NCBI GenBank assembly: GCA_964444065.1
Contig: CAYUFL010000014.1
Location: 1 to 37,063 of the forward strand
DNA: 37,063 nt
Direction of reading: 5' to 3'
From: JBGMEA01 sp964444065
GTDB taxonomy: Bacteria; Bacillota; Clostridia; Eubacteriales; Anaerofustaceae
Shown here: piece after piece, positions 15,234 to 24,074 of the stretch
Position numbering within the stretch: the first letter of the stretch is position 1
Layout of the letters: the number at the start of each line of letters is the position of its first letter
Notes under the pieces: model-generated
What the model was told of the DNA's origin: nothing
Databases searched by the model: none
The model's input: only the letters and a program-made list of their open reading frames with translations
Made by a program: the position numbers and the translations under genes

Positions 15234-16763
15234 ATGAAACAAGGAAAAGTATGGCTGGTCGGCGCAGGACCGTCTGACATCGGGCTGCTTACGATAAAAG
15301 CGAAGGAAACGATTGAACAGGCCGATGTGGTGGTTTACGACAGTCTGGTCGGAGACGCAATTCTGGGATTAATCCCCCGAAGTGCCAAATTAATTTATGT
15401 CGGCAAGCGCGCAGGCAATGCAGCAATGTCACAGGAAAATATCAATAAAGTCCTTCTCACGGAAGCAATAAACGGCAACAAGGTCGTTCGGCTAAAAGGC
15501 GGTGATCCTTTTCTGTTCGGACGAGGCGGCGAGGAACTGGAACTGCTTGTTGATAACGGCATCCCATTTGAAATTATACCCGGCGTAACTTCAGCGGTCT
15601 CTGTGCCTGCTTATGCCGGTATTCCTGTGACACACAGAGATTATTGTTCTTCCGTGCACATCATAACGGGACATAAAAAGGATTCCGACAAACCGGAAAT
15701 TGATTTCCCCTCTCTTGTAAAACTTGACGGCACACTGATCTTTCTTATGGGAGTCGGTTCGCTCTCCTACATCTGCAGCAGTCTGATAGACGCAGGCATG
15801 AATCGCGATATGCCTGCAGCAATTTTGGAACAGGGAACAACTGCCGCGCAAAGGCGTGTCGTCTCCGTACTCGAAAAACTGCCGCAAGACGCAAAAGAAG
15901 CGAACATCCAAACCCCCGCAATTATCGTGGTAGGCAAAGTATGCTCGTTGTGCGAACGCTTTCACTGGGCGGAAGATCGTCCGCTCGGCGGCGTTCGTAT
16001 CATTGTGACCCGCCCGCAGGAGCTCGCATCCTCACTCTCAAAACGTCTGAAGGAAAACGGCGCCGAAGTCATTGAACTCCCCTCAATTGCAACCGCGGCG
16101 ATCGATGACAACACGGACATTATTTCCATGATTGCAAATCTGAAGCGCTACAAATGGATCGTTTTTACCAGCCCTGTCGGTGTGCATATTTTCTTTCAGA
16201 AACTACTTTATCATCAGGTGGATATCCGTACGTTAAGCGGAATGAAATTTGCGGCAATCGGTTCGGCAACCGCAAAAGCAATCAATGAAAAGGGAATACC
16301 CGTCGACTGTACGCCGAAATCCTATCACTCCGCCGCACTGGGGCAAGCCTTGGCTGATGTGGTGAAAAACAACGAAAAAGTTCTCATCCCGCGTGCACGC
16401 ATCGGAACAAAAGCGCTTACGGATATCCTTGACAATAACGACATCGATTACGACGACATCCCGATTTATGACACAACATTTGTCAAACACCCGGTACTGC
16501 ATGCAAAAGAACTGATTGATGTAAACAAAACCGATTATGTTGCGTTCACAAGCGCATCCTCGGTAAAAGGTTTTGTCAACGCAGTCGGAGATGAAGATTT
16601 GTCCCATCTGCATGCAGTCTGCATCGGCGAACAAACCGCTGCGGAAGCAAAAAAGTACGGCATGAAAATTGATCTTTCGGACATCATTACAATCAACGGA
16701 ATCATAGATAAAATCATTCAGTTGGAGGCAGAAAAACGATCTGCCGCGAAAGCAGGTGCATAA
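15234..16763 (+). CDS. cobA-hemD: Fusion of uroporphyrinogen-III C-methyltransferase (CobA/SUMT) and uroporphyrinogen-III synthase (HemD)
   Basis: 509 residues. Residues 1 to about 240 are SUMT, making precorrin-2: VWLVGAGPSDIGLLTIKA, DVVVYDSLV, RLKGGDPFLFGRGGEE and GVTSAVSVPAYAGIPVTHR. Residues about 255-500 are HemD, which closes hydroxymethylbilane to uroporphyrinogen III: GVRIIVTRPQE, KWIVFTSPVGVHIFF and VAFTSASSVKGF. This fusion order is common in clostridia. It channels product straight to the corrin branch, and no HemE for the heme branch is in the window. It ends overlapping the hemB start by 1 nt. Confidence 0.96.
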   Translation: MKQGKVWLVGAGPSDIGLLTIKAKETIEQADVVVYDSLVGDAILGLIPRSAKLIYVGKRAGNAAMSQENINKVLLTEAINGNKVVRLKGGDPFLFGRGGEELELLVDNGIPFEIIPGVTSAVSVPAYAGIPVTHRDYCSSVHIITGHKKDSDKPEIDFPSLVKLDGTLIFLMGVGSLSYICSSLIDAGMNRDMPAAILEQGTTAAQRRVVSVLEKLPQDAKEANIQTPAIIVVGKVCSLCERFHWAEDRPLGGVRIIVTRPQELASSLSKRLKENGAEVIELPSIATAAIDDNTDIISMIANLKRYKWIVFTSPVGVHIFFQKLLYHQVDIRTLSGMKFAAIGSATAKAINEKGIPVDCTPKSYHSAALGQALADVVKNNEKVLIPRARIGTKALTDILDNNDIDYDDIPIYDTTFVKHPVLHAKELIDVNKTDYVAFTSASSVKGFVNAVGDEDLSHLHAVCIGEQTAAEAKKYGMKIDLSDIITINGIIDKIIQLEAEKRSAAKAGA

Positions 16764-17746
16764 TGGAACTGGAAATCAGACCCAGACGACTGCGCACATC
16801 GCAGTCACTCAGAGAGATGGTAAGGGAAACACGCATTGCAAAGTCATCGCTGGTTTATCCGATCTTTATCAAAGAAGGAACGAATATTAAAGAAGAAATT
16901 TCTTCTATGGAAGGGCAATACCGATGGAGCATTGACCGCCTGCCCGAACTGATGCTCCATTTGCAGCAATGCGGGATCCGGCGGATTCTCCTCTTCGGTA
17001 TTCCCCAATCAAAGGACGAACTCGGAAGAGGCGCATATGATAATGAAGGCATCGTGCAGCAGGCACTCCGTGCCATCAAAAAAGATTTCCCCGAAATGTA
17101 CTGCATTACCGATGTCTGTCTGTGCGAATACACCTCGCACGGACATTGCGGCATGCTGCAAGGCGATACGGTCGATAATGACGCAACTTTGCCGCTGCTT
17201 GCAAAAACGGCGTACTCTCATGTACTCGCCGGTGCGGATATGGTGGCACCATCCGATATGATGGACGGCAGAGTAGCCGCGATTCGTACACATCTGGATC
17301 AAAACGGCAGAACCGATATACCCATCATGTCTTACGCGGTGAAATATTCTTCTTCGTTTTACGGTCCTTTCCGTGAAGCGGCGGGTTCCGCTCCTTCTTT
17401 CGGAGACAGAAAAAGCTACCAAATGGATTTTCACAATAAAAAAGAAGCCCTCAAAGAAGCAAGGATTGATACGCTGGAAGGTGCGGATATTTTAATGGTA
17501 AAACCCGCACTCTCCTACTTGGACGTCATACAGACCGTTGCCCGGGACAGCACGCTTCCCCTTGCGGCATACAGTGTCAGCGGAGAATATTCGATGATCA
17601 AAGCGGGTGCGAAACTCGGCTATATTGACGAAGCAAGCATTATCTGCGAAAGTGCAGTCAGCATTTTCCGCGCAGGAGCCGATATTTTGATTACCTATTT
17701 CGCGCCGGAACTGGCGAAGTTCATCGATGAAGGCAGGATCGGCTGA
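16763..17746 (+). CDS. hemB: Porphobilinogen synthase HemB
   Basis: Condenses two 5-aminolevulinates. 327 residues. The zinc-type Cys cluster DVCLCEYTSHGHCG near residue 120 is intact. Both Schiff-base lysines are recognisable: SYAVKYSSSFYGPFREAAGS near 195 and ILMVKPALSYLD near 247. The start overlaps the preceding stop by 1 nt (TAATG). The end abuts hemL. Confidence 0.97.
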   Translation: MELEIRPRRLRTSQSLREMVRETRIAKSSLVYPIFIKEGTNIKEEISSMEGQYRWSIDRLPELMLHLQQCGIRRILLFGIPQSKDELGRGAYDNEGIVQQALRAIKKDFPEMYCITDVCLCEYTSHGHCGMLQGDTVDNDATLPLLAKTAYSHVLAGADMVAPSDMMDGRVAAIRTHLDQNGRTDIPIMSYAVKYSSSFYGPFREAAGSAPSFGDRKSYQMDFHNKKEALKEARIDTLEGADILMVKPALSYLDVIQTVARDSTLPLAAYSVSGEYSMIKAGAKLGYIDEASIICESAVSIFRAGADILITYFAPELAKFIDEGRIG

Positions 17747-17747
17747 G

Positions 17748-19028
17748 ATGACAAAGTCCGAACGATTATTTCAAGAAGCAAACGATGTAATCCCCGGCGG
17801 CGTGAACAGCCCCGTGCGCGCATTCGGCTCCGTGGGCGAAATTCCCCGTTTCATCAGAAGCGCCGATGGTGCGACTCTGACCGATGAAGACGGCAACCGT
17901 TATCTGGATTATGTCGGTTCCTGGGGTCCGATGATACTCGGACACAACCATCCCGTCATCAGAGAAGCAGTCGTAACAGCTGCTGAAAACGGACTGAGTT
18001 TCGGCGCGGCAACGGAAGCGGAAGTGCGGATGGCGCAGCTCATCTGCGAATTGGTTCCGTCGATCGAGATGGTGCGTATGGTGAATTCCGGCACAGAAGC
18101 TGTAATGAGTGCTTTGCGCCTTGCACGCGGATATACAGGAAAAAATAAGATCATTAAGTTTGAAGGATGCTATCACGGACACAGCGACGGCATGCTCGTC
18201 AAAGCGGGCTCCGGCGTCATGACGCAGGGCTTCTCAAGCAGTGCGGGTGTTACCTCCGGCTGTGCAGCCGATACGCTCACCGTACCCTACAACGATGAAA
18301 CTGCACTGCATCGTATCTTCGAAGCCAATAAAAACGAAATAGCGGCAATCATTATCGAACCGGTTGCTGCGAATATGGGTGTCGTTGTTCCGAAAGACGG
18401 ATATTTGAATATGATCCGTTCTCTGTGTACACACGAAAAATCACTGCTGATTTTCGATGAAGTGATCACCGGGTTTCGTTTGGGTCTTGCGGGCGCGCAG
18501 GGATACTACGGCATAACGCCTGATCTGAGTATTTTCGGCAAGATTATCGGCGGAGGAATGCCCGTCGGAGCTTACGGCGGAAAACGGGAAATCATGCAAA
18601 GGATCGCGCCGCTCGGCGATGTCTATCAGGCAGGTACCCTGAGCGGGAATCCGATTGCCATGGCAGCGGGACTGGCACAGCTCGGCTACCTCAAAGATCA
18701 TCCGGAGGTATATGAACATCTGGACATGCTTGGGAAAAAACTCTTTGGTGGCATGCAACAACTGGCACAAACATACCGTCAGGAAATAACCGTCAATGCA
18801 ATCGGATCACTCGGATGCGCATTTTTTACAAACCGGCGCGTAACCGACTATACGCAGGCAAAACAGGCAGACACTGCAAAATTTGCCGATTACTTCAGAT
18901 ATCTGCTCACAAAAGGGATTTATGTTGCACCGTCTCAATTTGAAGCTATGTTCCTTTGTGCCGCACATACCGAAAAAGACATTGACTGTACCATTGCTGC
19001 AATCGAATCATATTTCAACAGAAAATAA
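17748..19028 (+). CDS. hemL: Glutamate-1-semialdehyde 2,1-aminomutase HemL
   Basis: PLP enzyme making 5-aminolevulinate from the HemA product. With the ATG at 17748 it has 426 residues. Family marks are VIPGGVNSPVRAF, the NSGTEAVMSALRLAR phosphate loop, CYHGHSDG and the PLP-lysine region IFGKIIGGGMPVGAYGG. An upstream in-frame ATG at 17727 lies inside hemB and lacks a ribosome binding site; an AGGA precedes the chosen start. Confidence 0.97.
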   Translation: MTKSERLFQEANDVIPGGVNSPVRAFGSVGEIPRFIRSADGATLTDEDGNRYLDYVGSWGPMILGHNHPVIREAVVTAAENGLSFGAATEAEVRMAQLICELVPSIEMVRMVNSGTEAVMSALRLARGYTGKNKIIKFEGCYHGHSDGMLVKAGSGVMTQGFSSSAGVTSGCAADTLTVPYNDETALHRIFEANKNEIAAIIIEPVAANMGVVVPKDGYLNMIRSLCTHEKSLLIFDEVITGFRLGLAGAQGYYGITPDLSIFGKIIGGGMPVGAYGGKREIMQRIAPLGDVYQAGTLSGNPIAMAAGLAQLGYLKDHPEVYEHLDMLGKKLFGGMQQLAQTYRQEITVNAIGSLGCAFFTNRRVTDYTQAKQADTAKFADYFRYLLTKGIYVAPSQFEAMFLCAAHTEKDIDCTIAAIESYFNRK

Positions 19029-19038
19029 GGAGACTATC

Positions 19039-19404
19039 ATGACAGGAGTATTACTGCTTGCACACGGGAGCCGTGAAGGCGACACCGAAAAAACAATGCA
19101 AACCATCACACAGTACGTGAAAGAAGAACTAAAAAATGATATGATTGAGGAAGCCTATTTACAATTCCGCGACAAAAACCTGGAAAACGGATTAAAAAGC
19201 CTGATCGCACGCGGTGCGGATACCATTGCGATCATCCCGTATTTTCTCTTTGAAGGCGTCCATATTAAAGAAGATATCCCGAACGAAATCAAGGAATTTA
19301 TGAAAGATTATCCTGATGTGACAATCACCTTCGGTTCCACGCTTGGCGCCGACCGAAGACTGGCAATGATTGTGGCAGACAGAGTAAAAGAGATTGTAAA
19401 GTGA
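19039..19404 (+). CDS. cbiX: Short sirohydrochlorin cobaltochelatase CbiX
   Basis: Inserts cobalt into sirohydrochlorin. At 121 residues it is the short, single-domain form (CbiXS type) that works as a homodimer. The N-terminal LLLAHGSREGDTE carries the first active-site His, and IPYFLFEGVHIKEDIP near residue 70 carries the second. The ATG at 19039 with AAGGAGA upstream is chosen over a longer reading that starts inside hemL. The start of cbiET overlaps its stop (GTGA). Confidence 0.95.
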   Translation: MTGVLLLAHGSREGDTEKTMQTITQYVKEELKNDMIEEAYLQFRDKNLENGLKSLIARGADTIAIIPYFLFEGVHIKEDIPNEIKEFMKDYPDVTITFGSTLGADRRLAMIVADRVKEIVK

Positions 19405-20618
19405 ACAAGCAATCCATATCCATTGTCGGAACGGGAATGGGACGTCGGGAAACGCTGACGCAGGAAGCTGCAGATGCGATCTATTCCGCAGACTGCCTGA
19501 TCGGAGCAAGACGATTGATTTCCTCATTTGAAGACGCGAAAGCAGAAAAATACACGATGATTACCGCAGGGCAAATCGCGCAAACAATCAAAGACAATCC
19601 GCGATACCAAAAGGTCGCGGTTCTGATGTCGGGAGATGTCGGATTCTACAGCGGTGCCAAATCTCTGATCTCGGAATTGGATGACTGTGATGTCAAATGC
19701 ATTTGCGGTATCGGATCGTTGCAGTACTTATGCGCAAAACTGCTGACCAATTGGGATGACGCCAAAGTGATCAGCCTGCATGGACGCGAAGAGAATCTGT
19801 GTGCGGCTGTCATGACAAACAACAAGACTTTTGTCCTGACGGGAGGCAATCATACCATCGCAACGATCTGTTCGGAACTATGCCGATACGATCTTTCGGA
19901 TGTTCTGGTGTCGGTCGGAGAAAATCTGTCCTATGAAAATGAACGGATTGTGACGGCGAAAGCCGCCGCTCTCTCGGATACCCACTTTGATAACCTGAGC
20001 GTTATGCTGATTATCAATCCTACCCCGCTGAAGAAAAAATATGATGCGCCGGGGCTGCCGGATGATGCTTTTTTGCGTGCGGAAGTACCGATGACAAAGT
20101 CGGAAATACGCAGTGTCAGTATTTCGAAGCTACGGCTGAAACAAACGGATGTCGTCTATGATATCGGTGCTGGTACGGGCTCCGTTTCCGTGGAAGCCGC
20201 TCTCGTTTGTACAAAAGGCACTGTGTTTGCAATTGAAAAAAACAAACAGGCAATTGATTTAATTCAAAGAAACAGCAAGAAATTCGGAACGAAAAACATG
20301 CGCGTCATCGAGGGATTGGCGCCTGAGGCACTGAGCGATTTGCCGATTCCCCATAAAGCATTCATCGGCGGATCTTCGGGTAATATGCTTGAAATCATCG
20401 GTGTCCTGCTCAAAAAAAACCCGCATATTCGTATTGTTGTCAATGCAATTGCTCTGGAAACATTGAGCGAAACGCTCCGCGCCTTTGAACAATATCAACT
20501 CAAAGATGTTGATATCATCCAACTGAACGTCTCCAAAGCAAAAAGTGTGGGCAGCTACCATATGATGGGTGCACACAATCCGATCTATATTCTCTCGGGA
20601 GAAGGTAATACATTATGA
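19401..20618 (+). CDS. cbiET: Fusion of cobalt-precorrin-7 C5-methyltransferase and C15-methyltransferase/decarboxylase (CbiE-CbiT, CobL-like)
   Basis: 405 residues. Residues 1 to about 205 are CbiE (ISIVGTGMGRRETLTQEA, DCLIGARRLI, LMSGDVGFYSGAKSL). Residues about 210-400 are CbiT, with a class I SAM site VVYDIGAGTGSVSVEAA and FIGGSSGNMLEII. Together they methylate C5 and C15 and decarboxylate the acetate on C12. The start is GTG, overlapping the cbiX stop. Such fusions resemble CobL of the aerobic pathway, but the context here is anaerobic. Confidence 0.95.
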   Translation: MNKQSISIVGTGMGRRETLTQEAADAIYSADCLIGARRLISSFEDAKAEKYTMITAGQIAQTIKDNPRYQKVAVLMSGDVGFYSGAKSLISELDDCDVKCICGIGSLQYLCAKLLTNWDDAKVISLHGREENLCAAVMTNNKTFVLTGGNHTIATICSELCRYDLSDVLVSVGENLSYENERIVTAKAAALSDTHFDNLSVMLIINPTPLKKKYDAPGLPDDAFLRAEVPMTKSEIRSVSISKLRLKQTDVVYDIGAGTGSVSVEAALVCTKGTVFAIEKNKQAIDLIQRNSKKFGTKNMRVIEGLAPEALSDLPIPHKAFIGGSSGNMLEIIGVLLKKNPHIRIVVNAIALETLSETLRAFEQYQLKDVDIIQLNVSKAKSVGSYHMMGAHNPIYILSGEGNTL

Positions 20619-21997
20619 AATCCGATTGCATGCCCCGCATCATGCTTGCGGCAACAGCGAGCGAAAGCGGAAAAACGACGGTGACCTGCGCAGTGCTGCA
20701 GGCTCTGATTGACAGAGGGAATACGGTAACTGCTTTTAAATGCGGACCGGATTATATTGATCCGATGTTTCATTCGGAAGTAATCGGAGCGGATTCGAGA
20801 AATCTTGATCTGTATATGATGAACGAAAACACAGTCAGGTACTTGCTTGCCAAAAATGCCGCACAGTCCGACATTTCTGTGATTGAAGGCGTGATGGGAT
20901 TTTACGACGGGGTAGGCGGAAGTCAACAGAACAAGGCAAGTGCATACGATCTGGCAAACGTCACAAACACGCCCGTGATTCTTATTGTAGACGTAAAGGG
21001 AATGTCGGATTCGGTTGCGGCGCTGATCAAAGGATTCCTCACTTATCGCAGTGACAATCAGATCCGAGGCGTGATTTTGAATCGCATTCACGAAATGAGT
21101 TATGCAGGGATAAAAGCCTTGATCGAAAAAGAGCTTGACATCCCTGTGCTCGGTTATTTACCATATATGAAAGAATGTTCCCTCGAAAGCCGTCATCTGG
21201 GGCTTGTAACCGCTGCAGAAGTGGAAAAGCTGAAAGAAAAAACAGAGATGCTTGCCCGGCAGGCGCTGCAAACAATTAACTTCGATCTGCTCGAAGATAT
21301 CGCAAAAACGGCGGGATCAATCGAGTATGAACCAATGCCCATCAAGACACTGAGCAAGCCTGTACGCATTGCGGTTGCAAAAGACTGCGCATTCTGCTTT
21401 TATTATCGGGATGCGCTTGACCTGCTATCCGAAATGGGGGCGGAACTGGTAGCGTGCTCTCCGATTGCGGACAAGCATCTGCCCGAAGACATCGACGGAC
21501 TGATCCTGGGCGGCGGATACCCTGAAGTATATGCAAAAACGTTATCCGAGAATAAGCGTTTTCTTTCTGAACTCAAAGAATCAATCGCAGGCGGACTGCC
21601 TTGCCATGCCGAATGCGGCGGATTTATGTACCTGCACGAAATCATGCAGGATGAAAACGGAACACCTTATCCGATGGCGGGTGTGATTAAAGGAGAAAGC
21701 TTCCGCACGGATCACCTTGTGCGGTTTGGATATATTGAACTGGCAGCAAAAAAGGACAATCTCATGGCAAAACAAGGAGATAGCATTCGTGCACATGAAT
21801 TTCACTATTGGGACAGCACAAACAGCGGCGATGCATTTTCCGCAAAACGTGCAACAGGGTCAAAGGAATGGGACTGCATTTTGGCAGAAGGCAACTTAAG
21901 TGCAGGATATCCACACATTCATTTCTATTCCAACCCTGACTTTGCATATCGTTTTCTGGACCAATGCCTAACTTATCGCCGGAATAAATTACTGTAA
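20615..21997 (+). CDS. cbiA: Cobyrinate a,c-diamide synthase CbiA
   Basis: Glutamine- and ATP-dependent amidation of the a and c side chains. 460 residues. The N-terminal nucleotide loop ATASESGKTTV lies near residue 12, followed by FKCGPDYIDPMFH. The C-terminal class I glutaminase domain has LILGGGYPEVYA and the nucleophile motif HAECGGFMYLHE near residue 330. The start overlaps the cbiET stop (ATGA). The glutaminase module and length are normal. Confidence 0.97.
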   Translation: MKSDCMPRIMLAATASESGKTTVTCAVLQALIDRGNTVTAFKCGPDYIDPMFHSEVIGADSRNLDLYMMNENTVRYLLAKNAAQSDISVIEGVMGFYDGVGGSQQNKASAYDLANVTNTPVILIVDVKGMSDSVAALIKGFLTYRSDNQIRGVILNRIHEMSYAGIKALIEKELDIPVLGYLPYMKECSLESRHLGLVTAAEVEKLKEKTEMLARQALQTINFDLLEDIAKTAGSIEYEPMPIKTLSKPVRIAVAKDCAFCFYYRDALDLLSEMGAELVACSPIADKHLPEDIDGLILGGGYPEVYAKTLSENKRFLSELKESIAGGLPCHAECGGFMYLHEIMQDENGTPYPMAGVIKGESFRTDHLVRFGYIELAAKKDNLMAKQGDSIRAHEFHYWDSTNSGDAFSAKRATGSKEWDCILAEGNLSAGYPHIHFYSNPDFAYRFLDQCLTYRRNKLL

Positions 21998-22007
21998 GGA
22001 ATATATT

Positions 22008-22976
22008 ATGTTTTTTGTCATCGCATTTGCCTGCGGATTTCTGCTCGATCTGATCATCGGCGATCCGCATTGGATGTATCATCCAGTCCGTCTCATCGGC
22101 GCGCTCATCACCTTACTGGAAAAAACAATCAGACGGATCATGCCCAAAACACAGCGTGGAGAATTGATCGGTGGCGGAATTCTTGTACTGCTCGTACTCA
22201 TAGTGACGACGGCTTTCCCGATTGCATTGTTATATCTTGCATGGATTGTGCATCCCGCTGGTTTTTACATCCTGCAAGCATGGATGTTCTACCAGATGAT
22301 TGCTGTCAAAGCACTGCGGGATGAGAGCATGAAAGTTTTTGATGCACTTCACAAGGATGATCTGCTCGGCGCAAGAAACGCCGTGTCCATGATCGTCGGG
22401 CGTGACACGGAAAATCTGAACGCTGAGCAAGTGACAAAAGCCGCAGTCGAAACAGTCGCAGAAAGCACTTCGGACGGCATTATCGCACCGATGTTTTATA
22501 TGATTCTGGGTGGGGCACCGCTGCTGTGGTTTTACAAAGCTGCGAATACAATGGATTCCATGGTTGGCTACAAAAATGAAACTTATCTGTATTTTGGCAG
22601 AGCAGCGGCAAAATTTGACGATATTGTGAACTTTATTCCTTCCAGGCTTGCGGCTCTGTTTATGATTCTTGTCGCCTATGTGCTTCATTTCGACGGGAAA
22701 CATGCCGTCAAAATTCACAGACGGGACAAAGGAAACCATGCCAGTCCAAACAGCGCGCAGACCGAGTCGGTATGCGCCGGCGCACTGAATATTCAGTTAG
22801 CGGGAAACGCCACTTATTTCGGCAAAATTTATGAGAAACCGACGATCGGAGATCCGATTCGCCCGATCGAAACCGAAGATATCAAACGGGTCAATAAACT
22901 GATGATCATGACCGCAATTCTGTGCGCAGTAAGCTTCGCGTTGCTGCGTTTCGCTGCGGCTGTGATCATCGGATAA
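22008..22976 (+). CDS. cbiB: Adenosylcobinamide-phosphate synthase CbiB
   Basis: Membrane enzyme that attaches aminopropanol phosphate to adenosylcobyrate. 322 residues with about five membrane segments. The start FACGFLLDLIIGDPHWMYHPVRLIG is the family signature, followed by VAESTSDGIIAPMFY and NTMDSMVGYKNETY. An AAGGAATA site precedes the ATG. It is adjacent to the cobD-like gene that would make its aminopropanol-phosphate substrate. Confidence 0.96.
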   Translation: MFFVIAFACGFLLDLIIGDPHWMYHPVRLIGALITLLEKTIRRIMPKTQRGELIGGGILVLLVLIVTTAFPIALLYLAWIVHPAGFYILQAWMFYQMIAVKALRDESMKVFDALHKDDLLGARNAVSMIVGRDTENLNAEQVTKAAVETVAESTSDGIIAPMFYMILGGAPLLWFYKAANTMDSMVGYKNETYLYFGRAAAKFDDIVNFIPSRLAALFMILVAYVLHFDGKHAVKIHRRDKGNHASPNSAQTESVCAGALNIQLAGNATYFGKIYEKPTIGDPIRPIETEDIKRVNKLMIMTAILCAVSFALLRFAAAVIIG

Positions 22977-22987
22977 GGATAACATGA

Positions 22988-24046
22988 ATGAAACAAACAC
23001 ACGGTGGTGATATTTACACTGCAAAAGAACAATACACAGGCGAACTATTTGACTTTTCGGCGAATATCAATCCCTTGGGATTGCAGCAATGCGTCAAGGA
23101 TGCAATTTGCGCGAATCTGGATGCCTGCGAAAACTATCCCGATCCACAAAACCGCTCTCTTCGCGCAGCGATTTCGAACTACGAAGGTGTAAACGAGCAA
23201 CAGATCATCTGCGGAAACGGCTCGGCCGATCTGATCTTTAAACTGGCATTCGCATGCAAACCGAAGCGGGCACTGCTTCCGGCTCCTACTTTTGCAGAGT
23301 ACGAGTATGCACTGCGAAGCGTCGGCACAGAAATTGTTTATCACGATCTGCACGAGGAAGACGCATTTGCGGTCTCGGAAGATATCTTAAATGATCTGAC
23401 AACTGATGTTGACATGGTATTTCTGTGCAATCCGAATAATCCGACCGGACAGATCATACCGCGCGCGCTGATGGCAAACATCATCAGCCGCTGTAAAGAA
23501 TGCGGGATACTGCTCGTTGTGGATGAATGCTTTCTGGATTTCACCGAGCAAGAATTGAAAGACACGGTAAAACCGTATCTGAACTTATATCCCAATCTGT
23601 TTATCTTAAAAGCGTTCACGAAAGTATTTGCGATGCCGGGTATCCGTCTCGGATACGGGATGTGTGCGGATGAGGCAATGCTCGAATCTCTGAGCACCGT
23701 GGGTCAGCCATGGAGCGTATCCGCGATTGCAGAAATAGCCGGCGTTGCGGCATTAACCGATACAGACTATGTTGCACAATCCAAGCTGCTGATTGCGCAG
23801 GAACGCATCTATCTGACAGAAGCACTGAATAAGCTCGGAATGAAAACATATGATTCGCAATCCAATTATATCTTTTTCCGCTGCCCGAATGGCATTGATT
23901 TGAAAGAATCCCTTTTTATGAGAGGCATTCTGATACGCAGCTGTGATAATTACCGTGGACTCGACGATTCCTACTGGCGTATTGCGGTAAAAGATCACAG
24001 GGCAAATGAAATGCTGATTGCATCGTTACATGAAATTATGCTGTAA
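22988..24046 (+). CDS. cobD: L-threonine-O-3-phosphate decarboxylase (CobD-like)
   Basis: PLP enzyme of the histidinol-phosphate aminotransferase fold that makes aminopropanol phosphate for CbiB. 352 residues. Marks are KQTHGGDIYTA at the start, FSANINPLG, NYPDPQNRSLR, CNPNNPTGQ, VVDECFLDF and the PLP-lysine stretch ILKAFTKVFAMPGIRLGY. The HGGD start and the operon place favour CobD over HisC. It uses threonine phosphate, but no PduX-type threonine kinase is in the window; see the next gene. Confidence 0.92.
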   Translation: MKQTHGGDIYTAKEQYTGELFDFSANINPLGLQQCVKDAICANLDACENYPDPQNRSLRAAISNYEGVNEQQIICGNGSADLIFKLAFACKPKRALLPAPTFAEYEYALRSVGTEIVYHDLHEEDAFAVSEDILNDLTTDVDMVFLCNPNNPTGQIIPRALMANIISRCKECGILLVVDECFLDFTEQELKDTVKPYLNLYPNLFILKAFTKVFAMPGIRLGYGMCADEAMLESLSTVGQPWSVSAIAEIAGVAALTDTDYVAQSKLLIAQERIYLTEALNKLGMKTYDSQSNYIFFRCPNGIDLKESLFMRGILIRSCDNYRGLDDSYWRIAVKDHRANEMLIASLHEIML

Positions 24047-24074
24047 GACAATACCTTTTCACAAGAGGAAAATC

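Noticed and set aside
22988..24046. Calling the CobD-like gene a histidinol-phosphate aminotransferase
   Set aside because: The HGGD start and position beside cbiB in a B12-controlled operon favour threonine-phosphate decarboxylase, and no histidine genes are nearby.
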